NCBI RefSeq assembly: GCF_017355875.1
Contig: NZ_JAFEWC010000003.1
Coordinates: 625,001 to 689,000 of the forward strand
DNA from: Aridibaculum aurantiacum
GTDB lineage: Bacteria > Bacteroidota > Bacteroidia > Chitinophagales > Chitinophagaceae
Direction: 5' to 3'
Length of the DNA: 64,000 bases
Shown here: piece by piece, positions 1 through 9,300 of the stretch
How positions within the stretch are numbered: the stretch's first letter is position 1
How the letters are laid out: each line of letters opens with the position of its first letter
Notes under the pieces: model-generated
Told to the model about the DNA's origin: nothing
The model's input: only the letters and a program-made list of their open reading frames with translations
The model's database searches: none
Program-made: the position numbers and the translations under genes

Positions 1-2
1 GT

Positions 3-1592
3 GAGAAATGGAACGAAGCTTTTGAGAAAGCAGGTTTTAAAAACGCGGTTGTAATGAAGATCATGCCTGACGATGCAGATTGGAATCCAAATGATATCCG
101 CTACAACGTTATTCGATGGGTATCTTCTGCCAATCCTCCCTATGGAGCAATCGGGCCAAGCTTCACCAATCCTAAGACAGGACAGATACTTGGATCTGAC
201 ATTACAGTGGAGTGGTACAGCGGCAGCTCAACACCACTACAGGATGAGCTATTTACTGCAGGACCTTCTCAAAATACTCCGGAGCTTCACTTCCCGGGCA
301 TGACACATCACTTTCATACTTGCACGCTTGCATCGGAGTTGAAAGCACAATTCACAACAGGTCTTACAACATTGGAAGCGGCTGGTGCACCAGAAGTTGA
401 GATAAAAGAAATGCACAAGCAGTTCCTTTATTACCTGATCCTTCACGAGATGGGGCACACATTAGGACTCAACCACAACATGAAGTCGAGCCAGATGCTG
501 AGCCCTGCGGAGCTGAACAACAAAGCAATTACAAGAGTGAAAGGGTTGACTGGTAGTGTAATGGATTATCCTGCTGTAAACGTAAGTCTAGACAGGAGTA
601 AGCAAGGCGATTACTACACAACCAAACCCGGACCTTATGATGTTTGGGCTATTCAATATGGCTATACACCTACTGAGCCAGAAGCAGAAGAAGCTTTTCG
701 CAAGAAGATTTTAAGCCGCAGCACTGAACCAGATCTTGCATTTGGTAACGATGCAGATGATATGCGTTCACCAGGTAAAGCCATTGATCCTCGGGTGAAT
801 ATTGGTGATATGAGTAATGACGCTATCGCGTTTGCAGAAGAGCGTTTTAAGCTGGTAAACAACTTGATGCCAAAGCTGAAGGATAAGTACAGCAAAACTG
901 ATAAGAGTTATGCAGAACTAAGAAGCCGTTTCAACAATTTGCAGGGACAGCGGAATGCTATGATTGCTGCCGTTAGCAGGTACGTAGGCGGAGTGATGAT
1001 TGACAGGAGCTTTGTTGGTCAGAACACAACCACTAAACCATTTACCCCTGTTCCTTTGGCTACACAAAAAAGAGCAATGGATGTGTTAGCAAAGTATGCT
1101 TTTGCTCCAAATGCCTATGAAGCAGATGTTCCATTGTATCCATACCTGCAAATGCAGCGTCGCGGTTTTGGTTTCTTTAGTTCTACAGAAGATGCCAAGC
1201 TTACCACCGGCTATGCGTCTTTCGGCACCTCAGCCCTGGCTCATATATTACATCCTGCAACACTACAGCGTATCACCAATAGCCGCCTGTATGGCAACCA
1301 GTATTCTGTTGTAGATGTGATGGGTGATTTGGTTAAAGGAATTTTTGATGCAGACATTGCTGGTAATGTAAACATCAACCGTCAATACCTTCAGACGGCT
1401 TTTGTAAAAGGAGCGACTTCCTTACTTGATGATAAGTCACCTGTTGATGATATCAGCAAAGCTGGTGCTCTGTATACCATAAAAAAGTTGAAAACTCGTT
1501 TGACTGCAGCTACGGCTGGTAATGAAGAAACGAAAGCACATAGGGCAAACCTGTTGTTCATCATCAACAAGGCGCTCGACACAAAAGGATAG
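3..1592 (+). CDS. Zinc-dependent metalloprotease, C-terminal part (5' end outside window)
   Basis: This frame is open from the left window edge, so the gene is cut and its start and signal sequence are not visible. The zincin motif HEMGHTLGLNHN lies near visible residue 147, with a Met-turn-like VMDYP about 40 residues later. It aligns along its length with the complete 830-residue protein at 13789-16281 (for example KAGFKNAV here against TAGFKNAI there, and the FTPVP/YTPVP segment), so the two are paralogues of the Bacteroidota family usually split into DUF5117 and DUF4953 regions. The expected role is secreted or surface peptide hydrolysis; the substrate is unknown. The protein ends at NKALDTKG, with no obvious type IX sorting domain. 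A hairpin terminator follows 24 bp after the stop. Confidence 0.85.
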   Translation, partial: EKWNEAFEKAGFKNAVVMKIMPDDADWNPNDIRYNVIRWVSSANPPYGAIGPSFTNPKTGQILGSDITVEWYSGSSTPLQDELFTAGPSQNTPELHFPGMTHHFHTCTLASELKAQFTTGLTTLEAAGAPEVEIKEMHKQFLYYLILHEMGHTLGLNHNMKSSQMLSPAELNNKAITRVKGLTGSVMDYPAVNVSLDRSKQGDYYTTKPGPYDVWAIQYGYTPTEPEAEEAFRKKILSRSTEPDLAFGNDADDMRSPGKAIDPRVNIGDMSNDAIAFAEERFKLVNNLMPKLKDKYSKTDKSYAELRSRFNNLQGQRNAMIAAVSRYVGGVMIDRSFVGQNTTTKPFTPVPLATQKRAMDVLAKYAFAPNAYEADVPLYPYLQMQRRGFGFFSSTEDAKLTTGYASFGTSALAHILHPATLQRITNSRLYGNQYSVVDVMGDLVKGIFDADIAGNVNINRQYLQTAFVKGATSLLDDKSPVDDISKAGALYTIKKLKTRLTAATAGNEETKAHRANLLFIINKALDTKG

Positions 1593-1615
1593 ATTTCTTA
1601 CAAAGTTAAAAAAGT

Positions 1616-1650
1616 AGAGCCTGGTCCAAATGGAGCAGGCTCTTTAGTCT
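1616..1650 (+). terminator. Rho-independent terminator after the metalloprotease
   Basis: The arms AGAGCCTG (1616-1623) and CAGGCTCT (1636-1643) form a perfect 8-bp stem with a 12-base loop, followed by TTAGTCTTTT. It also lies just past the 3' end of the convergent gene at 1669. Confidence 0.6.
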
Positions 1651-1668
1651 TTTGATAGGATGGGGGGA

Positions 1669-1884
1669 TTAATCTTTTTTATTCTGCTTGAAGCGCATGT
1701 CAGGTTTGCCATCTTTGCGCAGCTTTTTGTTTGCCTTTACGCGTTTGTCTGGTGTGCCATCCTTCTTTACCCTTACTTCTGTTTGTTGGGTAGCGGGCTT
1801 TTGCTTTGTTTCTTTAGAAGTTTGGCTAAAAGCTGTACCAACAACAATGGTGAGAGCCAGTAGCGAGGTAAGAAGTTTTTTCAT
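1669..1884 (-). CDS. Small basic secreted protein with a duplicated KDGxPDxR motif
   Basis: This 71-residue protein starts with a clear Sec signal peptide (MKKLL, a hydrophobic run, then TAFSQ near residue 21). The mature part is about 50 residues, very rich in Lys, and contains two copies of a roughly 14-residue unit: KDGTPDKRVKANKK and KDGKPDMRFKQNKK. I recognise no named domain. The signal peptide, the internal repeat and the isolated position with its own upstream spacer argue that the gene is real. It runs convergent to the metalloprotease gene. The function is unknown; a cationic periplasmic or surface protein is all the sequence supports. Confidence 0.65.
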   Translation of the reverse strand: MKKLLTSLLALTIVVGTAFSQTSKETKQKPATQQTEVRVKKDGTPDKRVKANKKLRKDGKPDMRFKQNKKD

Positions 1885-2042
1885 TGTATAATTTTGAGCG
1901 ATAAAAGTACTACACTCTTGTTCTTTAGCTCTTTTATCCGAATGAATTAAAACTTAATTTTCTCTGCTGCTACCAGCAACTAGTATAACAACAAATTTTA
2001 ATTTTCATAGCAAGTCTGTTAGCTCCTTCTCTTGTAAATACC

Positions 2043-2050
2043 TACCTTTG
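2043..2050 (+). promoter_or_regulatory. Bacteroidota -7 element for rpsA
   Basis: TACCTTTG matches TAnnTTTG exactly and sits 35 bp before the rpsA start. The -33 region has only TTAG near 2019 in place of TTG, so the upstream element is weak. Confidence 0.5.
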
Positions 2051-2085
2051 CCACCCCGAATAAAAAAACAACTCGGGATTTTATC

Positions 2086-4050
2086 ATGGCTGAAAATGAA
2101 ATCATTAACCAAAACGCTGATGGACAGGAGTCTACGCCAGCTGCTGAACAAGCAACTGATGTAACTACAGCGACAACAAATGCACCTGTTAGCGAGCCAC
2201 AGCAAGGCGAAGAGCCAGTTGCTCCGCAAACACAGCGCCCTGAGCCAGTTGTTGAAACTGCTCACGACGACTTTGACTGGAGTATTGACAAACGCAATGT
2301 CTCTACTTACAACAAAGAAGAAAGAGAAAAGTATGACAGTGTTTATGACAACACTTTTGTACAGATTAACGACGGCGAAATCATTAGAGGTACTGTAGTA
2401 GGTATCACTAAAACTGATGTTGTTGTAAACATTGGTTTCAAGTCTGATGGTCTTGTTTCTCTGAACGAATTCCGCGACACGCCAGGTCTTAAAACTGGTG
2501 ATGAAGTAGAAGTTATGGTAGTTGAAAAGGAAGACAGGCAAGGTCACCTTCACCTTTCTCGTAAGTCTGCAAGAATCTTCCGTGCATGGGAGCGTATTGT
2601 GGAAGTACACAAGACTGGCGAGGTTATCACCGGTACTGTTACCAGCAAAACCAAAGGTGGATTGATTGTAGACGTGTTTGGAATGGAAACATTCTTACCA
2701 GGTTCTCAGATCGACGTGAAGCCTGTAACTGACTACGACCAGTTCGTTGGTAAAACAATGGAATTTAAAGTTGTGAAGATCAACGAAGCAATCAAAAACG
2801 CGGTTGTATCGCACAAAGCCCTTATCGAAAGCGACATCGAAGCACAGCGTGCAGAGATCATGTCGAAGCTGGAGAAAGGACAGGTATTGGAAGGTACTAT
2901 CAAGAACATCACAGACTTTGGTGCATTTATGGACCTGGGTGGACTGGATGGTTTGTTGTACATCACCGATATCAGCTGGGGTCGTATCTCGCATCCAAGC
3001 GAGGTGTTGAAACTGGATCAAAGACTGAACGTGGTTGTACTAGATTTCGACGACGACAAGAAGCGTATCAGCCTTGGTTTGAAGCAACTTACTCCACACC
3101 CTTGGGATGTGCTGCCTGAAACAGTTACTGAAGGTCAGGTAGTAAAAGGTAAAGTTGTAAACATTGAAGATTATGGTGCTTTCCTTGAGATCATGCCAGG
3201 TGTTGAAGGTCTAGTTCACGTAAGTGAAATCACTTGGGCTAACACGCCAATTAATGCTAAGGAATTCTTCAAACTTGGAGATGAGTACGAAGCTAAGATT
3301 GTTACACTTGACAAAGACACTCGTAAAATGAGTCTTTCTATCAAGCAAATGAGCGACGATCCTTGGAGCACAATTGAAAATAAATTCCCTGAAGGAAGCA
3401 AGCACGAAGGTTTGGTGAAAAACATCACTCCATACGGTGTATTCGTAGAATTAGAGCCAGGTATTGGTGGTATGATCCACATCAGCGACCTAAGCTGGTT
3501 GAAGCGTTACAATCATCCGGGTGAATTCACTAAAGTTGGTGAGAAGATCGATATCATTATCATGGGTATTGATAAAGACAACCGCAAACTTCAGTTAGGA
3601 CACAAACAACTCGAAGAAGATCCTTGGAATACTCTTGAAGATACTTTTGCTATCGGTTCACTTCACGAAGGAACGATCACACGCAAAGACGACAAGGGTG
3701 CTACAGTACAACTTCCTTACGGTCTTGAAGGATTCGCTCCTGCCCGTCATCTTGCAAAAGAAGATGGTAAGACAGTAGGTGCAGATGAGCATGCACAATT
3801 CATGGTGATCGAATTCGATCGTAATGAAAAGCGCATCGTTGTTAGCCACACCCGTATCTGGGAACAAGCTAAGAACGAAGAGTACCAGGCTGCTAAGAAA
3901 GAACAGCGCGCTGAGGCTGAGAAGACTCAGAAAGCTGTTAAGAACCTGCAGACTAAAGTTGAAAAAGCAACTTTGGGAGATCTTGGTGCACTGGCTTCTA
4001 TCCGCGAGAAGTTGCAACAGGGTGAAGAAAATAAAGACGAACAGAAGTAA
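2086..4050 (+). CDS. rpsA: 30S ribosomal protein S1
   Basis: Ribosomal protein S1 binds mRNA on the small subunit during initiation. The 654-residue protein has an acidic, Gln/Thr/Ala-rich N-terminal tail of about 80 residues, then six S1 (OB-fold) repeats starting near residues 100, 178, 265, 350, 437 and 523. Each repeat has the G-x-V/I-x-x-I/V pattern followed by a hydrophobic G-A/V-F/V motif, such as [10 protein letters not shown] and [10 protein letters not shown]. The C-terminal 50 residues are charged and Lys/Gln-rich. The length and the acidic N-terminus are usual for Bacteroidota S1. The gene is monocistronic, with its own promoter and a very strong terminator. Confidence 0.97.
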   Translation: MAENEIINQNADGQESTPAAEQATDVTTATTNAPVSEPQQGEEPVAPQTQRPEPVVETAHDDFDWSIDKRNVSTYNKEEREKYDSVYDNTFVQINDGEIIRGTVVGITKTDVVVNIGFKSDGLVSLNEFRDTPGLKTGDEVEVMVVEKEDRQGHLHLSRKSARIFRAWERIVEVHKTGEVITGTVTSKTKGGLIVDVFGMETFLPGSQIDVKPVTDYDQFVGKTMEFKVVKINEAIKNAVVSHKALIESDIEAQRAEIMSKLEKGQVLEGTIKNITDFGAFMDLGGLDGLLYITDISWGRISHPSEVLKLDQRLNVVVLDFDDDKKRISLGLKQLTPHPWDVLPETVTEGQVVKGKVVNIEDYGAFLEIMPGVEGLVHVSEITWANTPINAKEFFKLGDEYEAKIVTLDKDTRKMSLSIKQMSDDPWSTIENKFPEGSKHEGLVKNITPYGVFVELEPGIGGMIHISDLSWLKRYNHPGEFTKVGEKIDIIIMGIDKDNRKLQLGHKQLEEDPWNTLEDTFAIGSLHEGTITRKDDKGATVQLPYGLEGFAPARHLAKEDGKTVGADEHAQFMVIEFDRNEKRIVVSHTRIWEQAKNEEYQAAKKEQRAEAEKTQKAVKNLQTKVEKATLGDLGALASIREKLQQGEENKDEQK

Positions 4051-4070
4051 TCGCTTCTTTTCTGATATTA

Positions 4071-4105
4071 TAAATGCCCCTGCGAAAGCAGGGGCATTTA
4101 TATTT
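4071..4105 (+). terminator. rpsA terminator
   Basis: A perfect 13-bp stem (TAAATGCCCCTGC at 4071-4083 and its complement at 4088-4100) closes on a GAAA tetraloop and is followed by TATTTTA. Confidence 0.85.
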
Positions 4106-4121
4106 TAGATTTTTTTATTTC

Positions 4122-4142
4122 GGATTGGGGATTGGTGGTTGA
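4122..4142 (+). repeat. Short heptamer array after rpsA
   Basis: Three 7-bp units follow each other: GGATTGG, GGATTGG, TGGTTGA. This is one of the shortest members of the heptamer system seen across the window. Confidence 0.5.
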
Positions 4143-4420
4143 AACAATTTTAGTTTCCTCCATAAGAACTATGAATTTATAGAGATGCTTACTTGATAAT
4201 AAATGAGTAAGTGAATAATTATTTACCGAAAGTTCTTTACAGCTTTACTAAATAAAAAAGCCGGTCCCTAAAAAGGGTCCGGCGCATCTCTTTCGAGGAA
4301 ACTGTACATACCAGTGATACAATATCACCATCATGCGCTGCCTCCAAATCATATTTTTTAAAATAATTCTTACGAGTGGTTATTACGACTGGTGGACGTA
4401 TAATAAACTTTAGTTGTCTC
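4143..4420. other. Intergenic region without a convincing gene
   Basis: A 67-codon reverse ORF crosses this region, but its 3' part runs through a terminator-like hairpin (4260-4283) and it resembles nothing I know. A leaderless small RNA on the reverse strand ending at that hairpin is possible, but I see no TAnnTTTG element to support it. Confidence 0.4.
4254..4283 (-). terminator. Orphan reverse-strand terminator
   Basis: GCCGGTCCCT (4260-4269) and AGGGTCCGGC (4274-4283) pair with one mismatch around AAAA. On the reverse strand the hairpin is followed by TTTTTTA. The nearest reverse gene is fabH, 240 bp upstream, so it may end a long fabH 3' UTR or an unseen short transcript. Confidence 0.6.
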
Positions 4421-4527
4421 AAGTATCCAGCATCAACCAATATTCAACATGCATCATCAGCATCCATCTAGTATCCGCCATCCAGTATCCTCTAAGTCAT
4501 CAGCATCTATCGACCAGCTCTCACCTA
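4421..4527 (+). repeat. Degenerate heptamer array (GTATCCA/GCATCCA type) at the 3' end of fabH
   Basis: The stretch is built from variants of GCATCCA, GTATCCA and GCATCAT with a mainly 7-bp spacing and some slips. It touches the last codons of fabH, which ends at 4525 on the reverse strand. Confidence 0.65.
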
Positions 4528-5517
4528 ATAAGCCCACTTCACCAGCGTTGCTCCCCAGGTGAATCCACCACCAAAAGCTGCCAATACCAGGTTGTCACCT
4601 TTTTTCAGTTGGCTTTCCCATTCCCATAAACAAAGAGGAATGGTACCTGATGTAGTGTTGCCATAACGGTGAATATTCAGCATCACCTTTTCGCTGGGTA
4701 TTCCCATGCGGTTAGCGGTTGCATCAATGATACGCTTGTTAGCCTGATGCGGAACCAGCCATGCAATATCATCGCCTGTTACATTGTTTCTTGTTATCAG
4801 TTCATAAGCGGCATCTGCCATTCCCACTACAGCAAATTTAAAAACCGACTGACCTTCCTGGTAAACGTAATGTTCGCGTGCCTGTACGGTTTCTATGGTG
4901 GCAGGCTTAACTGAACCACCCGCTTTCATGTGCAGGTACTTTGCGCCACTGCCATCCGATTTCAAAACCGTGTCAACAATGCCAAGTCCTTCTTCATTTG
5001 GTTCCAGCAAAACAGCTCCGGCGCCATCACCAAAAAGAATACAAGTAGTGCGGTCGGTATAGTCTATAATCGAACTCATCTTATCGGCACCCACTACTAC
5101 TACTTTCTTATAACGTCCGCTTTCTATCATGGTAGTTGCCATGGTTACGCCATATAAAAACCCAGAGCATGCTGCACCAAGGTCGAAGCTGAAAGCATTT
5201 TTAGCACCTATTTTATCGCAAATTATATTGGCCGTTGCGGGGAAGGTCATGTCGGGCGTAACCGTACAGCATATAAGGCAATCGATCTCCATAGGATCAA
5301 TCCCACGCTTCTCACACAAGTTCAATACAGCCGGAGCTCCCAGGTCGGATGTGCCTTTGCCTTCTCCTTTCAGGATTCTTCGTTCTTCAATCCCGGTTCT
5401 TGATTTTATCCATTCGTCGTTGGTTTCCACCATCGTTTCCAATATCTTATTCGTGAGCCTGTATTCGGGAACATATCCTCCTACACCTGTGATCGCTGCT
5501 CTTAGTGTATGCTGCAT
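4525..5517 (-). CDS. fabH: Beta-ketoacyl-ACP synthase III
   Basis: FabH condenses acetyl-CoA (or a branched acyl-CoA) with malonyl-ACP to start fatty-acid synthesis in the cytoplasm. The 330-residue protein has the full thiolase-fold triad: Cys117 in LGAACSGFLYG, His257 in VPHQANKRI and Asn287 in RYGNTTSGTIP. It also has the C-terminal AAFGGGFTWGATLVKW signature. The length is normal and the start is a good ATG. No plsX or rpmF neighbour is present, so the gene stands alone. Branched-chain primer use is common in this phylum, but the sequence does not prove it here. A weak -7 element (TACCTTAG) lies about 70 bp upstream. Confidence 0.95.
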   Translation of the reverse strand: MQHTLRAAITGVGGYVPEYRLTNKILETMVETNDEWIKSRTGIEERRILKGEGKGTSDLGAPAVLNLCEKRGIDPMEIDCLICCTVTPDMTFPATANIICDKIGAKNAFSFDLGAACSGFLYGVTMATTMIESGRYKKVVVVGADKMSSIIDYTDRTTCILFGDGAGAVLLEPNEEGLGIVDTVLKSDGSGAKYLHMKAGGSVKPATIETVQAREHYVYQEGQSVFKFAVVGMADAAYELITRNNVTGDDIAWLVPHQANKRIIDATANRMGIPSEKVMLNIHRYGNTTSGTIPLCLWEWESQLKKGDNLVLAAFGGGFTWGATLVKWAY

Positions 5518-5584
5518 TTGGGGTTATAAAGATTTAATTCGGCAAATAAAATGATTTCTTTATTCTTGGTTTTGAAATCGGGGG

Positions 5585-5592
5585 CTAAGGTA
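5585..5592 (-). promoter_or_regulatory. Possible -7 element for fabH
   Basis: On the reverse strand the sequence reads TACCTTAG, one base from TAnnTTTG, 68 bp before the fabH start. I found no clear -33 TTG. Confidence 0.3.
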
Positions 5593-5665
5593 GCAGATAC
5601 TATCCATTTGTGTAGTTGTATCACCAGTACAATAAATAATTATTTGTACTCTGAAACCCTTCGTA

Positions 5666-5673
5666 TATTTTTG
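5666..5673 (+). promoter_or_regulatory. -7 element for ruvA-sprA
   Basis: TATTTTTG is an exact TAnnTTTG match, 22 bp before the ruvA GTG start, which leaves a leader of about 16 bases. Confidence 0.45.
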
Positions 5674-5695
5674 ATGCCCCCATAAAAACCAGTTA

Positions 5696-6277
5696 GTGAT
5701 AGCTTTTGTTAGAGGAAATTTTGCAGTGAAGAACCCGGCCCAGGTAATTGTAGATGTAAATGGGGTAGGGTATGAGTGCCATATAAGTCTAAATACTTAT
5801 TCAGCTATCAGTGAAAAAGATAACGGGCAGCTTTATACTTATTTGCACATTACAGAAAACAACCAAACCCTGTACGCCTTTGCCGATACGATAGAAAAGG
5901 ATCTTTTTAAAGAATTGATAAGTGTTTCAGGTGTAGGTGCAGCAACAGCCCGCATGATGTTGTCTGGAATGAGACCTGATGAGATAGTGAAAGCAATTGT
6001 GCAAAGCAACGCCAGGCTGTTAGAAAGTATCAAAGGAATAGGCAAGAAAACAGCTGAACGCCTTGTTTTAGAATTGAAAGACAAATTAGCGAAGCAGCAT
6101 AATGAAAATAAACTTTTATCCGTTATACAGTCTCCAATAGAAACGGATGCTTTGAATGCCCTTATATCACTGGGAATAGCAAGACCTAATGCCGAACAGG
6201 CAATTAAGAAGGTGCTGGCATCTTCTGAAAACTTAAACGTTGAAGAACTTATTAAGAAAGCGCTTAAAAACCTATAG
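5696..6277 (+). CDS. ruvA: Holliday junction branch-migration protein RuvA
   Basis: RuvA tetramers bind Holliday junctions and load the RuvB motor in recombinational repair. The 193-residue product starts from GTG. The MIAFVRG N-terminus matches the family's usual MIAxxxG start, which settles the choice. An OB-fold region comes first, then two helix-hairpin-helix motifs at about 76-88 (VSGVGAATARMML) and 111-123 (IKGIGKKTAERLV), and a C-terminal RuvB-binding domain (about 148-193, ALISLGI...AIKKVL). ruvB and ruvC are not nearby. sprA follows after 39 bp, and the two are probably co-transcribed. Confidence 0.95.
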   Translation: MIAFVRGNFAVKNPAQVIVDVNGVGYECHISLNTYSAISEKDNGQLYTYLHITENNQTLYAFADTIEKDLFKELISVSGVGAATARMMLSGMRPDEIVKAIVQSNARLLESIKGIGKKTAERLVLELKDKLAKQHNENKLLSVIQSPIETDALNALISLGIARPNAEQAIKKVLASSENLNVEELIKKALKNL

Positions 6278-6316
6278 CCTATAGATAAGATCTGTACTTA
6301 AAAACAGCATTAGATT

Positions 6317-9300
6317 TTGAGCCGGAGTTACTTTCTTCCATTTATTATTTCACTGCTTTTGATGGTCGCTTCCTGTTGGAGTAGCGGTGCTATTGCACAA
6401 ACTTCTTCCAATTCCAAGGACACCACACGTTTCCCTATCAACGACAGAAGGGGCGATCCATTTACCTATAATTCAAACAATCCCTTCAACTTTTCTGATA
6501 CCTCTTATATTAAAAGAGATATTGAATACGATCCGGTTACCAAGCAATATTTCATAGTAGAAAAGATAGGCAACAACTACTACCGCACACCTACTTACCT
6601 CACCTTCGAAGAAATGATGCGCTTCAAAGCACGGGAGGCTGAGCGTGAATATTTCCAGAAGAGAGCAAGCACACTGGGTGTACTGAACAGGAAGGTGGAA
6701 CGACCTCAATTAAAAGTTTACGACAAGCTTTTCAATAGGATCTTTGGTGTTGGTCCCAATGGCTTTAAAGTAGATATACGGCCGCAGGGAAATGTGGACA
6801 TACTAGCCGGTTACCAGGGACAGAATATTAAGAACCCAACCTTACCTGAAAGAGCCCGCCGCAATGGCGGTTTTGACTTTGATATGAATGCCAACGTGAA
6901 CGTGATGGCAAACATTGGAGACAAGCTGAAACTTCCTATCAACTATAACACCTTAGCCAACTTCGATTTTGAAAACCAGCTAAAGCTGGATTACAAAGGA
7001 ATGGATGATGAGATCATCAAATCCATAGAAGCTGGTAATGTATCGTACACCAGTAAAGGAACTTTGATTCCAAGTGCTCAAAGTCTATTTGGTATCAAAA
7101 CTCAGCTACAATTTGGGCGACTCTTCGTTACTGGTGTATTGGCCAATCAACGTGCACAACGCCAAAACCTGGCGCTGCAAGGTGGTGCCTCTACAGTACG
7201 TTTTGAAAAAAGACTGGATGATTATGAGGAGAATAGGCACTTCCTTTTAGGAAATTACTTCAGGGACAACTATAATAAGGCGATGCGAAACCTGCCTGTA
7301 GTAAACAGCCAGGTGCAAATACAAAGAATGGAGGTGTGGGTAACCAACCGTACCGGCGCCACCACCGAAACAAGAGACGTAGTAGGTTTTATGGATATTG
7401 GTGAAGGCGCACCCTATAATACCAATATTAGGAGCCAGGCAGGTGCGGGTGCTTTGCCAAATAACTCTGCTAACGATTTGTACACTCGTTTGCTCAACGA
7501 TCCAAACACAAGAAATCCTTCGCTGATCAATAGCCGTTTGCTTTCTATGGGCTTAACGCCGGTAGAGGATTTTGAAAAGACATTTGCCCGCAAGCTGAAT
7601 CCAAATGAATATTTCTTCAACCCGCAAATTGGTTTCGTATCGCTGAACCAGCAACTACAACCAGATGAAGTATTGGCTGTAGCATATCAATATACTTACA
7701 ATGGTAAGGTTTACCAGGTAGGTGAATTTTCCCAGGATGTTGCACTAGACTCATCACGCCAGGGTGTACAAAAAGTATTGTTTCTAAAATTATTGAAAGC
7801 CACTTCTCAAAGGCCAATGCTTCCTATCTGGCGTTGGATGATGAAGAATGTCTATTCACTTGATCTGCCAGGTGTACAGCGCCAGGATTTTAAACTTAAC
7901 ATTCTTTACGAAGAACCAAGTGGTGGTTTGAAAAGGTTCTTACCAGAAAGTGACCCGGCAGTGGAAGGTCGTCCATTGCTGCGTATACTCAACCTTGACA
8001 GGCTGAACAACCAGAACGACCCGATGCCTGATGGTGTATTCGATTATATAGAAGGCTTCACTGTTCTTTCGCAGCAAGGCAAGATCATTTTCCCTTTACT
8101 TGAACCTTTTGGTGAAGACCTTGATAGCCTTGCTTTCAGGAACCAACCAGTTCCGCTAAAAGAGAAATATGTTTATTACCAGTTGTACGATTCCATAAAA
8201 GCCATTGCACAAACCTTTGCCAACGTGAACCGATACGTGATGCAGGGTTCGGGTAAAGGAAACTCTTCGTCTGAAATATACCTGGGTGCTTTCAACGTAC
8301 CACCAGGTTCTGTTACAGTTACATCTGGTGGGCAAATACTGCGTGAAGGCGTAGACTTTAGCATTGATTACAATTTGGGAAGTGTCAAGATACTGAACCC
8401 GGCTATTTTGAATAGCGGCTTGCCTGTGAATGTGCAGTTTGAGAACAATGCAGGCTTTGGTATGCAGCAACGAAACTTTATGGGCTTGCGCATGGATTAC
8501 CTGGCCAGTAAAAAACTTTCACTAGGTGCCAGTGTTGTTCGTTTGGGAGAACGACCATTTTTTACCAAGATGAATTATGGCGATGATCCTATTCGTAATA
8601 CCATGTATGGTCTCGACTTCAATTACCGTACAAATTCTGCCGGCCTGACGAGGTTACTAAATAAGTTGCCGTTTTACAACAGCAATACCATGTCCACAAT
8701 CAATGCATATGGTGAAGCTGCTTACCTGCAACCGGGTCACCCGCCACAGATTGGAAAAGGCGAGCAGGGACTTATTTATATAGATGACTTTGAAGGAACG
8801 CGAAATAGCATAGATCTGCGTTTTCCATTTGTATCATGGGTGATGGCCAGTACGCCACAAAACAATGGCCTATTCCCTGAAGCTACTTTAACGGATAGTG
8901 TAGCCTATAACCAAAATAGGGCAAAGCTGGCGTGGTATAATATTGAACCGATACTGCAGGATAAGAACAGTCCTAACAACCCATTGCGCCGCGATCTTGC
9001 CAAACTTAGCGATCCACGTGTACGGGCAGTTTCCAACCAGGAACTGTTTCCGCAGCGTACAAATGATCTTGGACAAAACCAGCTGGTGACTTTTGATCTT
9101 GCCTATTATCCTACTGAAAGAGGTCCTTATAATTTTGAAAGCAGGGCTAGTCAATTAAATGCTGCCGGTAACCTGGTGAACCCGCGCAACCGTTGGGCGG
9201 GTATCATGCGTGCAATAGATCAAACGGATTTTGAGACCAGTAACGTGGAGTTTATTGAATTCTGGGTGCAGGATCCTTTCATCAAAAATACATCAAGCCG

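Noticed and set aside
4237-4440. 67-codon reverse ORF after fabH
   Set aside because: It runs through a terminator-like hairpin and a repeat-rich end, has no start signal and resembles no family.
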